From Bemisia tabaci (Eukaryota; Arthropoda; Insecta; Hemiptera; Aleyrodidae): a stretch of 64,000 nucleotides of DNA. The position numbers were made by a program, and so were the translations under genes. Below the pieces are notes generated by a model, which was given only the letters and a program-made list of their open reading frames with translations, did not search any database and was not told the DNA's origin. Below are positions 11,836 through 21,975 of this stretch, one piece after another (position 1 is the stretch's first letter; each line of letters begins with the position of its first letter). The DNA lies in the NCBI RefSeq assembly GCF_918797505.1, contig NC_092800.1, positions 4,650,001 through 4,714,000 of the forward strand, in the 5' to 3' direction.

Positions 11836-12217
11836 CACCGGAAAAAATTCTCGGCGTTTTTGCCAAGGTCCGTTGGTACCTTTACCATCTCATTTTTTTA
11901 CCAATTATTGGTAATTTTACCAAGATAGACTGGTAAGCTTACCTAATAACCGGTATTTTTACTGTTTTTTCCGGGTAAGAATACCACTTTTATTGGTAAT
12001 CGATTCCCGGTAACTTTGCCATTTTTTCTCGGTAATTCTACCACAGTCGATAAAAAATATTGGCGTTTTTACCAAGGTCTAGTAAAATTACCGAGGAAGT
12101 TCAAACAATTCCATAAATGGTAATTTTACGAAGAAAAAACTGGGATTAAATAGAACCCTGAATTCTTGGTAATTTTACCCTTTTCTTAGTAAATACACTG
12201 AGATTTTTTTTTCAGTG
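11836..12217. mobile_element. TTACC-rich foldback element, copy 1
   Basis: Starts CACCGGAAAAAATTCTCGGC and ends GATTTTTTTTTCAGTG. The interior is built of ttggtaatttttacca and ccggtaa motifs in both orientations. It aligns along its length with 60476-60887 but lacks about 30 bases (a ttaccgagatttctcggtaa palindrome) that the other copy keeps. Confidence 0.85.
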
Positions 12218-13502
12218 CAGACCAAGCGAGCATCATGTACGGAATCTTGTCAAAATTAGACAACATGTAAATCTGTCAACAATGGGTGGCTTAATGCATA
12301 TTCGATCCAATTTACAACGAGAGGCATCGCAACGCAACGTGCTTCCCCTAAAAAGCTACAATGCCGCTAGATGAGCCACAAATAAGAAATTTCATCGGAA
12401 CTTTGAATAAGGAATTAACTATTCATGGTCTTATCCGACAGCAGCCATTGGCAGCTCGCGACAGGTATGAATAGAGCTAGGGTTTTTTTAGAAGCCGGCC
12501 CGAAATTTCGCTCACGCTATATTGCAATCAATGATGTTAATTGTGTTTTGATTATACCCTCCTGTCTTTGTCCTTCCCGCATTTTACCGAGCTTTAGATC
12601 TGTCCTGCGGGTTCAAGCATATTCAAGGAGCAGATTGAAAGAATACTAACGTAAATAATTATATTATTTGTAATAAAAGCATAAACACTCCAAAGAAAGG
12701 AAAATTTTGCTCACATGCATATTGGAAGTTAATTCGTGTGCGAGAAGATTGATTTTTCTACATTACAATAATGATATCTGATATTTTTTTTAAAAACCCC
12801 AAGTAAACAACAATTTTAACATGTGAAAAAATTACTCTATAAAAAAAGGAATAAAAAGGAGTCGTCGATTCGCTGTCATTGCGAGACCGAGACTAATTAC
12901 AAGGCAGGGAATTTGTTTGCGGCCTTTCCCTAGCTAAATCTGTTATTTTATTGTATGTTTTGGCTGATTAAGTCGTTCTTCATTTTACGGAGGGGATGTT
13001 AAATGAGGGGATGATTTAAAATGTGCACTGAAAGTAGATGGGTACAGAGTTTTAGCAATGGATGAGGGTCTTCCTATATGCACTCGATTGTGAGATAGCA
13101 ATCAAAACATTTACCCCTCTTGAAAACGAACTCTCGAAAAAATTGAATTAATTCGCATAAGAGAGACTGCAAGTCCAAATTTTTGAAAGTTTTCAGGATC
13201 TCCTGACTGAATGGAAGGATAGGATTTAAAAATAGTGAGAGGCCAAAAGAAGACATTTCATTTTTCCCCATAACATTGATAATACGGCACGAAAGTTGTA
13301 TGCTTCAGAGGGGCCTGTCGGGCCCTGGGACTGGAGTCCTGGTAACCCCCTTCCATGTGGGGGCACTGTTCTAACTGCCACTAATTTTCCGCAATCAGCT
13401 CGTGCACAAAATTTGTATTCCTCGTCGATAAATAAGCAGAGCCTTTTGAATTTTGTTCATTTTTTCATATGAATGATTCTTAAAAATGATTTGTGCTTAA
13501 AA
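12218..13502. other. 3' side of the ILP gene; no other gene seen
   Basis: The nearest clear AATAAA on the minus strand is at 12952-12947, about 550 bases after the ILP stop, so it is a possible poly-A signal. A cysteine-containing minus frame at 13271-13074 does not fit an insulin A chain. Otherwise anonymous. Confidence 0.35.
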
Positions 13503-13681
13503 TCACAGGGTAGGACAGTATGACGCTATGCAAGGGATGATGCAAGGGGCCTTGCAAGGGTTGATGCAGCATTTTTCTACAATATCTCCTAGTTTTCTAC
13601 GAAAATTTTCATGCACCCTCAGTTTATCACTTTTTGAAGTTCCCTTTTGGTTGGTCTCTTTATTCTGTCCGAATGTAGCTC
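13503..13681 (-). other. ILP coding exon 2: C-peptide end and A chain
   Basis: The acceptor is a T-rich tract ending gtacctacag, with AG at 13683-13682. The exon starts GAGCTACATTC, and its first two bases complete the Gly codon from exon 1. The frame stays open for 59 codons to TGA at 13505-13503. The tribasic RRK precedes the A chain. Within the A chain three 12-base units (TGC-nnn-nnn-CCT) stand in tandem at about 13568-13533. Confidence 0.9.
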
Positions 13682-16600
13682 CTGTAGGTACAAAAACAAG
13701 ACATAGAAGTTTAGATTAGTTGGGAAAAAAGAATTTAGGTATCACGAGTCACCAGACAAGGCTTGAGCTCGAAAAAAACGTTCAGTATTGTTTAAAATAG
13801 TTATACAGGGTGGTTCAGACTACCAATACCAGACTTTTTACCTGGTTATTATAGATCGGAAGAAGTCAGAGAGCGCGGGAAAACAAAGGAAATCGACCTC
13901 AATATACCGAATTTCATAATCCCCGAGCCCCCAAAGACACCCCAGGGCCTAAAAAGAGACGTCATTTTAAAAGCGGGCTTCCCGCCATAATTTTGAAATT
14001 ATTCTGTCAAAATTAAAAAGCACGAACCATTTTAACCTGAATTGACATCGAGTTCCAAAATTTGCTCGTCTTTGTCGAAAATACTAATCCTTTGAGTTGG
14101 AGAACAGAGTAACTCTTCATAAAAATGGCTAAAATGACTAAATGGACATAAAGGCATGGGAAAATACGTTTTCCTCGATAATCGACCCCAGGGAATCTTT
14201 ATTCAGCGGTGCGAACGCCCCCGAGGCTTCACTGATGGGGCACAGGGAGATCCTAAATCTGTAGAATTTCAAGCTTACCATAGAACTCGTTTCATTCTAG
14301 AGAAACCTATATTTTTTTAAACTACTGAAAAAATAGGATGAAAAAACACGACAGACTTATCACTTTTTGTCACAAAACCTATTAAAAAGTATAGAAAATA
14401 GGGCTTGCTGTACAGTCTACAGGGTGATCCAAAAGTCCCTTCCACCCCCTCTAAATTTTTACACATTTGAGATGTCTGTGAAGTTAGCACCCCGACTTTT
14501 AAAATTTCAAATTTTCTCTTTTGCTCATCATTGCTCATCATTTGCTCACCTCGAAAATCGCTTTCATTTTTTTTGCTCAGGCATGTACCCCCCAAAAATC
14601 GAACTTGAGCTTTCAGAGAGGTCATTGACCCTAGCACCCCCACTTTGTCCGTTTGACCTGAAAATGGTCTCAAACGACGCAGAATCATTTGCTCACCTTT
14701 GCTCAGCCCTTAGTTTTCGTTGCTCACCCCTCCATCCCCCCCAAAATGAAAGGCGGCATTTTGGGGGACATCAAAGGCAGCACCCCCACTTTGTCCGATT
14801 GAGCTGAAATTGGTGTCAAACGACGCAGGATCATTTGCTCGCCTTTACTCAGCCCTTAGTTTTCGTTGCTCACCCCTCCATCCCCCCCAAAATGAAAGGC
14901 GGTATTTTGGGGGACATCAAAGGCAGCACCCCCACTTTGTCCGATTGAGCTGAAATTGGTGTCAAACGACGCAGGATCATTTGCTCACCTTTGCTCAGGC
15001 CTTAGTTTTCGTTCCTGACCTCCCCCTTCCCCCTCAAAATGAAAGGCGGCATTTTGGGGGACATCAAAGGCAGCAACCCCACTTTGTCCGATTGAGCTGA
15101 AATTGGTGTCAAACGACGCAGGATCATTTGCTCACCTTTGCTCAGGCCTTAGTTTTCGTTCCTGACCTCCCCCTTCCCCCTCAAAATGAAAGGCGGCATT
15201 TTGGGGGACATCAAAGGCAGCACCCCCACTTTGTCCGATTGAGCTGAAATTGGTGTCAAACGACGAAGAATCATTTGCTCACCTTTGCTCAGGCCTTAGT
15301 TTTCGTTGCTCACCCCCCACTTCCCCTCCGAATCGAATGGCGGCATTTTGGCGCACATCAAAGGCAGCGCCCCGACTATGTTTAACCGCCATTCGTTTTC
15401 GGGAGGAGGTAGGATTCGGGCAACGGAAACGAAGGCCTGAGCAAAGGTGAGCAAATGATTCTTCGTCGTTTGACACCAATTTCAGCTCAATCGGACAAAG
15501 TGGGGGTGCTGCCTTTGATGTCCCCCAAAATGCCGCCTTTCATTTTGAGGGGGAGGGGGGAGGTCAGGAACGAAAACTAAGGCCTGAGCAAAGGTGAGCA
15601 AATGATCCTGCGTCGTTTGACACCAATTTCAGCTCAATCGGACAAAGTGGGGGTGCTGCCTTTGATGTCCCCCAAAATGCCGCCTTTCATTTTGGGGGGG
15701 ATGGAGGGGTGAGCAACGAAAACTAAGGGCTGAGCAAAGGTGAGCAAATGATTCTGCGTCGTTTGAGACCATTTTCAGGTCAAACGGACAAAGTGGGGGT
15801 GCTAGGGTCAATGACCTCTCTGAAAGCTCAAGTTCGATTTTTGGGGGGTACATGCCTGAGCAAAAAAAATGAAAGCGATTTTCGAGGTGAGCAAATGATG
15901 AGCAATGATGAGCAAAAGAGAAAATTTGAAATTTTAAAAGTCGGGGTGCTAACTTCACGGACATTAATTGAGGTAAACATTTGAAACTTTTACCGGCCGC
16001 CGTTTTGAAACGGTTTGAGATATTGACTTCGGGTTTGCGCGAAAAGTTTTTTTTTATGCTCTTTTGAACGAGCTTTCACAAAGGGGGCCTTCCCATTTGA
16101 AAAGAAAGTGGGGGTCCATTGCCCCCCAAGGGAAGCTCCCCCCTGAACATTTTAGGGGGGCAAAATTTTAGTTCCCTTTGACGTAGGAACATTCCCCACG
16201 TTTCAAATTTTTACCTCCATCAGGTAAAAAGTTAGAGGGGGTGGATGGGACTTTTGAATCACCCTGTATACAAAAAAAAATCAAAAGCGAGCCTGCGTAT
16301 GAAAAATTATGTTGTTTTTCATGTTATGCTCATCGTGAATTCTTTAACGCAACCTTGGGTTTTTTTGTCCACAAGTCATAACTGCAAAATGAACCAAAAA
16401 CACAGCTTTCCGGGCTATCTTGTGTAACCCACCACCGTTGGTCCTCATTCTAACGACGTAGGGCTGCGGATCCAGCTGTTGAATTCTACGCCATAAAGTC
16501 TACGTACTTTTTCTATAAACTACGGAATTTTGCAATTCAGAGTGTATTTTAGACAGCTTCAATGCGCTCATCTTGATTTTCGGGCAATTTTACCTACAAG

Positions 16601-16882
16601 AGTTGCTCCATTAACTGTAACTGTGCACAACCTACCCCGCCTGGAACATGTTCGAATTCTCTTACCATCGTATAGATTTTGAAGATTCCTCTTAGAAAAC
16701 CTTGGCCAGCAAACGGATTCTATCCTATGAGACAGGCGAGGGACGCAGACCCTTATCAAGTCGAGGTCAAAGGAGGCATTGTCGACCGATTTATTTTGAC
16801 TGCCGGCTGGAAGCCCATAGACCAGAATCAATACCATGAAAAAGGTTAAGATTAGGCCTGATATGATTCGCTGGCTGCGCAT
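13503..16882 (-). CDS. Insulin-like peptide (bombyxin-like) precursor, two coding exons
   Basis: Encodes a secreted preprohormone of 131 residues, join of 16882-16666 and 13681-13503. Seen: a basic start and hydrophobic core (residues 6-23) form a signal peptide. In the B chain, C46 and C58 have the insulin spacing, with L50, I54 and V57 in the usual hydrophobic places, and W59 after the second Cys as in bombyxin B chains. K64-R65 is a dibasic cleavage site. The C-peptide is about 34 residues and ends at RRK (100-102). The A chain has GDIVEKCC (104-111) matching the family GIVEQCC pattern, then C115, C119, C123 and C128. Known: insulin genes have a phase-1 intron in the C-peptide and another before the start codon; both patterns are present. 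Odd: the Gly normally after the first B-chain Cys is Val, and the A chain is four residues too long between C115 and C128. By family knowledge it would signal through an insulin or relaxin-type receptor. The exact paralogue number cannot be told, so no symbol is given. Confidence 0.93.
13806..14419. mobile_element. Possible older element with a CAGGGTG end
   Basis: tatacagggtggttcag at 13803 resembles the ends of the foldback that follows (CAGGGTGATCC and GATTCACCCTG). No matching right end was found, so this may be a truncated or nested relative. The body shows no coding similarity. Confidence 0.4.
14420..16266. mobile_element. Long foldback element with tandem repeats in both arms
   Basis: Ends CAGGGTGATCCAAAAGTCCC and GGGACTTTTGAATCACCCTG, with TA on both sides. 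Arms are nearly identical: the plus-strand frame at 14472-14804 and the minus-strand frame at 15964-15632 encode the same 111 residues. Each arm carries a roughly 145-base unit (gcaccccc-actttgtccg, tcaaacgacg, catttgctcacctttgctca) repeated in tandem, about five units on the left and fewer on the right. The centre is near 15380. No transposase was recognised. Confidence 0.88.
16525..16612. repeat. Remnant of the 5886-6504 foldback family
   Basis: gagtgtattttagaca, then caatgcgctcatcttgattt, then a piece ending caagagttgc follow the order of gagtgcatttcagact, cgatgcgctcatcgtgattt and gacaactc at 6399-6473. It ends about 50 bases from the ILP splice donor. Confidence 0.6.
16666..16882 (-). other. 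ILP coding exon 1: signal peptide, B chain, start of C-peptide
   Basis: The start codon at 16882-16880 follows directly on the acceptor cctttcag (minus strand), so a non-coding exon further right is likely. The exon is 217 bases and ends at G before the donor GTAAGAG (GT at 16665-16664), leaving phase 1. Read-through past the donor gives only a spurious 32-residue tail. I chose this start because it directly precedes the signal peptide core. The in-frame Met at residue 16 lies inside the hydrophobic segment. Confidence 0.9.
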
Positions 16883-18659
16883 CTGAAAGGATTATACATT
16901 GGTTGTGATGACGATAAGAAAAAAAGGACTCGCGATAAAGGCTTACAACTTTTTATGACAGCGAAAAAAACGCGACTCGAGTCATAATGGTGTATTCTCT
17001 GTTTTTTATGGAGATCTACAAGAATACCTCGTAATTAATAGGGATGCATCTGGGAATCAATCGGTATGAACTCGAATAAATAAGGATGCATTGGGAAACA
17101 TGCGAATGAATTCAAGATGAATAAATACGAACTGGGATGATTAGAGATAAGCCGTGATGAAACTGAATGAATCAGGTTAAATAGACAGATTTAGACTTTT
17201 ATTTTTCCAATTTGTTCCTCAAGGGTAGTTTACACCTAGGTCAATGCAAAGAATAGGGGGGTTTGCAGGAATGTTTCAACCTGAATGTTTGAAGCATTAT
17301 TTTTTCAGTATTTAACAAGTTTGATCAGATTCGCAGCTAGTCCCACACAAGATTACCCACAAAAACTTTTAAAACTTGAAAAGGACATAAATCAAGTAGG
17401 CCACCAAAATGATTGCAAAGGCGATGCTCTACACCGAAAATTAGAGTGTTGAATTAAAATCCTGGTTGTTAAAATAATTGTGTGACGACCTCAAAAAGTT
17501 TGTCTCAACTGCCCTTGCAGTTAACTCAATATCTTCGAGACGGGAAATCAACAGGAGGGGCAGTGGAGGCCAAAGTTTTGAAATCGTCGGACGTTTTTAA
17601 AAAACCTGGATATTATCTACTTCAACATCCTATTTTTTTTTTTTTGTGACGTATAGGCGGCAAAATTACATATTACGTACCTTTGAATAAACAGAAGTTT
17701 GGGTAGAATATAACGGGAAAAGAGCCTGAGACTTTCGCGGACAAAGAGTTTGCAAACAATGTCTTTACTTGATGACTTAAAATTGAAAGTGAAACTGAAC
17801 TTACTTATTCTTCAAAATGTTTGAACATGGAAAACTTATCTCTAGTTTTCTGGATCGTGCGTAATTCTTGGAGGAAATTTTTTTCAGCTTCTCAATTTTT
17901 GCTTATCATGTGCGTCAACGGATGAAAGTACTTACCACTTATCATTTTAACTTCAAAATAAAATTATGATAAAATTGCGTCAGCGGATATTTGCAGCGTA
18001 AATAATGGGCTTTTAAAACATTGAAAACATCATTTGCTAGAATAGACTTAGAACTTAGAGTGAAGAAAACCTCAATCTTTTAGCTCCTAAACATGGAGCC
18101 TCATGAAATCATAAAATCTCAAACCTCCTATTCTTGGTTCTAACTTGTGCAACTTGCTGCGTCTTTGTTAAATGTTTAAAAAAAGAAAAATGAAGAAAGT
18201 GCAATCGGAAGTGCTCGAAACAGCGACGGGAAAAGGGAAAAATCGAAGTATTTCATTGGAAATACCAATTTTTGGCCATTTCAAGGGAAACGGGTGACCA
18301 TCCGATTTTGCTGTTTTCTTTTTTCGGTTCAGTATACCTTGTACCAACAAGTTATATAAATATTCAAGCGTTATTCTGGTCGAAAAATATACATGTTTCC
18401 GGGCAGACTATGAAAAATCAGTATCTGAAAGTCGGTGAGAACGAAAACACACCAACTCGGAAATTTTTAAACGCTTAATTCTCTGTCATCAAACATGGTG
18501 TATCGATTTCAACTTGGTGCTTTACAAAGTCTCAAAGTACTTGTCCTTTGGCACCAAAAAGGTTTTTCTAAAAGTAACTTTTTCGTCCGCTGCGCAGCTT
18601 TAGGTGTTTCCTGAACATTTTTTTTCCCCGAGTTGGTGTGTCTTCGAACTCACTGATTC
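16883..18659. other. 5' side of the ILP gene; no other gene seen
   Basis: Expected to hold at least part of the ILP 5' intron and possibly its non-coding first exon and promoter, which I could not place. Visible are a run of degenerate gatgaa/aataa text (17030-17180) and a T run at about 17632-17646. Confidence 0.35.
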
Positions 18660-18663
18660 AAAT

Positions 18664-19049
18664 GGATTGCATTTTGCAAAAAGGAACCACTAGCATTGCA
18701 ATGTTGCTAAGATTGTGCAACTTCTTTTGTCTTGGAGGAAAAACCCGATTATCCCTTAATAGTTTCTATTTTTATTTCCGAATCAGTCAACAACCACTGA
18801 AGATGGGAGACGATTGAGGCTCCCGAAACTAGTCTGGCAATTAGACGTAAGCGAATTTGAGTTTTTTAGTTTGATTTTAGCCTTAGTTGAGTTTCTATTT
18901 TACTCGCTAAAAACTGTAAACTTAAGACAAAAATTACCATTTAAATTTCATAGTTTTTCACAATTTCCGCAATTTTATTGCGAAGGATGAAGTTGCACAA
19001 TCTTAGCATCATTGCAATGTTAGTGGTTCCTTTTTGCAAAATGCAATCC
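18664..19049. mobile_element. MITE family C copy 1, split by a retroposed fragment
   Basis: Ends GGATTGCATTTTGCAAAAAG and CTTTTTGCAAAATGCAATCC, flanked by AAAT on both sides (18660-18663 and 19050-19053). It matches the 46985-47239 copy in reverse orientation, except for the extra 129 bases explained by the insertion at 18773-18889 plus its duplication. Confidence 0.88.
18773..18889 (+). mobile_element. Small retroposed fragment with hammerhead-like core
   Basis: The 12-base sequence AGTTTCTATTTT stands on both sides (18761-18772 and 18890-18901). The other family C copy has it once (reverse complement, about 47132-47143), giving a clean empty site. Inside, CTGAAGA (18797-18803), a GGGAG/CTCCC stem and GAAA (18825-18828) follow the hammerhead CUGANGA-stem-GAAA order. 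A GTCT/AGAC stem and GTA come next. The likely source is a Penelope-like or other hammerhead-carrying retroelement; this is inference. Confidence 0.75.
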
Positions 19050-19315
19050 AAATGTCGTCGGGCTCTCGAACTATATCATCCAACAACCCCGTGTTTTTTA
19101 TTCTGTGCATTTGAACCATTCAGTCAATAGTTTCACGGAACTTTTTTCCAGCGTATGTAGCTCATGATGAGCATTACACTTGAACTTGATGCGACGAACG
19201 CTCATAAACAACTCGACGCGGGAGAGCGCGGCGGAGGCAGCACGTATCCGCGACACCCCCGCGAATAATCGCGCGGCGACACCGGCAAAGCACATAGCTC
19301 ATTATAAATACATCG

Positions 19316-19474
19316 GTGAAAATGAAGGCATTATCCGGTGCCGTGGTGGTGGTGGCGGTGGCGGCAGCGGCGATGTGTAAAAGTATCACCTTTACGGAGC
19401 GCGATTCTGATTCTGGGTCACTAATGACCTCCACTCTAATGTGCTTTTCCGGCTCGCGGGATCACGACAAACAG
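19316..19474 (+). CDS. Candidate first exon of a secreted peptide (weak)
   Basis: The frame opens with Met-Lys-Met-Lys and a run of Val/Ala ending near AAAAMC, like a signal peptide. It continues with an acidic and serine-rich stretch and reaches the donor-like CAG|GTAATG at 19474/19475 in phase 0. I do not recognise the product. The Val/Ala run comes from a GTG/GCG simple repeat, so chance is a real alternative. TATAAATA at 19303 is too close to the ATG to serve as its TATA box. Confidence 0.22.
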
Positions 19475-19626
19475 GTAATGAGTCGACTCATACATTACTG
19501 TCACTTGGAGTGAAAAAAAGAAAAAAAAAACAGACGGAGGAAAATAATATCGGGAGGAGAGGGAAGAGGGGGGTACATCATCGCTCGTCCATAGCCGGTA
19601 AAGCCTCGCGCTGATGGTGCTTCGTA

Positions 19627-19795
19627 CGGTGGCGAAGCGCGAATGATCGATTATCGACATTTCCACATTTGAAGCTATGATAAAGAATCGATTATCAAGG
19701 TGTTTGTAGCGAACACCCTGTTTATCGATCCTCTTCCATCGGTTTAAATGGCGAATCAATCGATTTATCACGAAGCACGCCACGCCACGCCACTG
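19627..19795. mobile_element. hAT-type MITE, family A copy 4
   Basis: Ends cggtggcgaagcgcg and cacgccacgccacgccactg, with an ATCGATT-rich inverted interior and GTTTGTAGCGAACACC as in the other copies. The right end carries one extra cgcca unit. No clear duplication of the target. Confidence 0.82.
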
Positions 19796-19965
19796 ATGTT
19801 GAATCAGTCGGAGACCAACGGGAAAGCGTGTGTCATTTGGATATCCTGCCATTTGAATCTTTTTTTTTGTAATATCTTAAATGAGAATTATGTAGTATCC
19901 GAAGAGAAGCTATGTCCAAGACGAATATCCCTTCGATTTTGTAAAACTGTGTACTTTACGAAATA

Positions 19966-20080
19966 AATGATTTGAATCTTTAGTAAAGAGTCGATTTCTG
20001 AGGTGATCGTAGCGAAAACTCCGTCAATCAATCATTTTCTGTGGAAAATCAACAATTTCATTGCAAATCATGCCTCTTCG
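19966..20080. mobile_element. Family A MITE remnant
   Basis: tgatttgaatctttagtaaa, gagtcgatttctgaggtg, gtagcgaaaactccg and tgcaaatcatgcctc follow the family A order without intact ends. Confidence 0.55.
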
Positions 20081-20395
20081 CACAGTAGTCGGGGACTGGG
20101 GACTGATATAATCGGTTAGTATCGAAACACCGATGACTCCCTGATGACCTGTGGGAAGACCGAGTTTTGTGGAGAATTGGGTGTCGCAAAGCGCCAAAGA
20201 GTGCTATAAAAGCGACTCATGTATGTATGTATGTAGTATCGAACCACGATTAGTATTGTATTTACGTTTAACCTTTGTCTTTCATTATTTATTCGACCGA
20301 CTAGCAATAAAACCCGGGTTCCACAAGTGTGTGTAATACAACTTTAAAACACTCAGTTAGTCGGGAGAATACACACAGAAGTCGTGAGCTCTGCT
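20081..20395. other. No gene seen
   Basis: Anonymous, with a short tgta microsatellite at about 20219-20236. Confidence 0.4.
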
Positions 20396-20704
20396 ACAGC
20401 CTGATTTTTGAAATTTTGTGTCCGTCGACCTGTTAACACGAGATTACGGAGAATGGAGTCATGTGATTGGTCGGGGCTCTGAGTAGTGCGTCTTGCCGAT
20501 AAAGGATGGATTAGAGTAGGTCTGGATTTGAAAGGATGGATAAATTATCTACAACTCAAGAGGTGTCTTTTGTTTCTTGTTGATTACATCCTTTATCGGC
20601 ACGTCTAGACGCACAACTCACAGCACCGACCAATCACATAACTCCATTTTCCTTAATACTGTCTTATTCGGCGAGAAACACAACATTTCAACAATCAGGA
20701 TGCT
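20396..20704. mobile_element. MITE family D copy 1
   Basis: Ends ACAGCCTGATTTTTGAAATT and ACATTTCAACAATCAGGATG, with inner inverted blocks gtgattggtcgg/ccgaccaatcac and gccgataaagga/tcctttatcggc. It matches the layout of 24742-25039. Confidence 0.82.
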
Positions 20705-20794
20705 GGGAATATAGTCATGAACATAACTGAAACGAGGAGGTCTCTAGAATCTGATCATAGATATAGACGGACACAGCCATAGACAAACTCATCT

Positions 20795-21640
20795 CTATGC
20801 ACAAGAAGGTTATCAAAATGATGCCAAGACTACTCACTCAGTCTTTCCGTCGAGGGGGCTATTCAATTCACCGACACTTTTTCACCCAATTCTTTTTAAC
20901 CCACGGATATTTACCCACAACTCTTTTAACCAACGTGCCTTTTCACCTACAAGCCTCTTCATCAAGTTGCAAAAGTTAGAATTGAGCACCGCTCTCGCGC
21001 TCATGCCTACATGACTGGAGAACAAAAAACTGGAACTACAATACTGGAGTAAGAAATCAAGTTCGCCCTCAATTCGATGGACGCAATTTGAGCGGTTCAG
21101 GAGTTGATATAGTTGTATCACACATCTTAGGTTAGCATGATGTCCAGGAACGAGTAAATTTCGTTGTAGTCATCGTGTTTTCAATAACCACCCCAGCGAA
21201 ATATACGATAACTTTTACTCGATTCTCTCCAAGGAAAAATCTTGTGATATTGACATAGAGAAAAGCTGCAAAAGTTAGAATAGAGCACCGATCTCGCGGT
21301 CATGCCTGCATGACTGGAAACTGGAGTTAGAAATCAAGTTTGCCTTCAATTTGATGGACGCAATTTGAGTGGCTCAAGAGTTGATATAGTTTTATCACAC
21401 ATCTTACGTTAGCATGATGTCCAGGAACGAGTGAATTTCGTTGTAATCTTCGTGTTTTTAATGACCATCGCAGCGAAACGTCTAATAACTTTTACTCGAT
21501 TCTCCACACCGAAAAATATTTTGTTATTGACATCGAGAAAAGCTGCAAAGGTTAGAATTGAGCACTACTCTCGTGGACACGTTTGAATGACTGAAAAAGG
21601 AGTTAGATATGAACATCGCCTTCAACTCGACCTTTCCTAA
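20795..21640. repeat. Dispersed repeat family M, with a tandem unit of 277-299 bases
   Basis: tgcaaaagttag (or aggttag) starts at 20968, 21267 and 21544, each followed by gagcac, gcatgactgg-type text, ggagttagaaatcaag, gatggacgcaatttgag and the gtccaggaacgagt block. The third unit is partial. Upstream text at 20800-20960 (gccaagactact, ttttaacccac, ggatattta) also recurs at 37617-37735. Confidence 0.82.
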
Positions 21641-21720
21641 GACTTCCACGGGTCGTAGTGTAAAAAACATGTAGGTAAGGACCCCTAATTTGAAAAAATT
21701 CATGTTTACAAGAGTACATG

Positions 21721-21920
21721 CACTGAAAAAATTGTTCTGTTCATAGGGCTCCTGCTCTACCTTTGTTACAGCTACAGAATTTTCCGTCATGAGGACAGAG
21801 TGCTCTGTCCTCACGCTCGAAGTTCTGATCTCACAACAGAAAAGTTCTGTAAAAATGACAAAAAAGTGCAGGAGCCCTATGAACAGGAGGTTCTATCATC
21901 AGCTCCGACTATTTTTTGCA
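21721..21920. mobile_element. Foldback MITE family E copy 1
   Basis: Starts CACTGAAAAAATTG. Inverted arms contain tgttcatagggctcctgc and gcaggagccctatgaaca, with acagaa/ttctgt pieces and a gaggacagagtgctctgtcctc palindrome at the centre. A second copy lies at 29230-29456. Confidence 0.72.
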
Positions 21921-21975
21921 TGTGGGGGTATAAATGCTGTGGGTGAAAAGGTCTAGGAGAATTATAGTGTGGGTC

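Larger units (their letters stand above)
13682..16665 (-). other. ILP intron, phase 1, 2,984 bases
   Basis: Lies between donor GTAAGAG at 16665 and acceptor tacctacag at 13682. It holds a possible element terminus (CAGGGTGGTTCAG at 13806), the 1.85-kb foldback at 14420-16266 and a transposon remnant at 16525-16612. Little of it looks like unique sequence. Confidence 0.88.

Noticed and set aside
13074..13271. Minus-strand frame ending KRGKCFDCYLTIEC, considered as an alternative insulin A chain
   Set aside because: Cysteine spacing lacks the CC-x3-C pattern, and the 13681-13503 exon fits on spacing, phase and cleavage sites.
14367..15984. Open frames of 111-146 codons on both strands, some identical
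   Set aside because: They are mirror images of each other in the foldback arms and follow its tandem repeat; no domain is visible.
19303..19310. TATAAATA as a promoter for the frame at 19316
   Set aside because: It is only 13 bases before the ATG; a start site 25-30 bases downstream would fall inside the frame.
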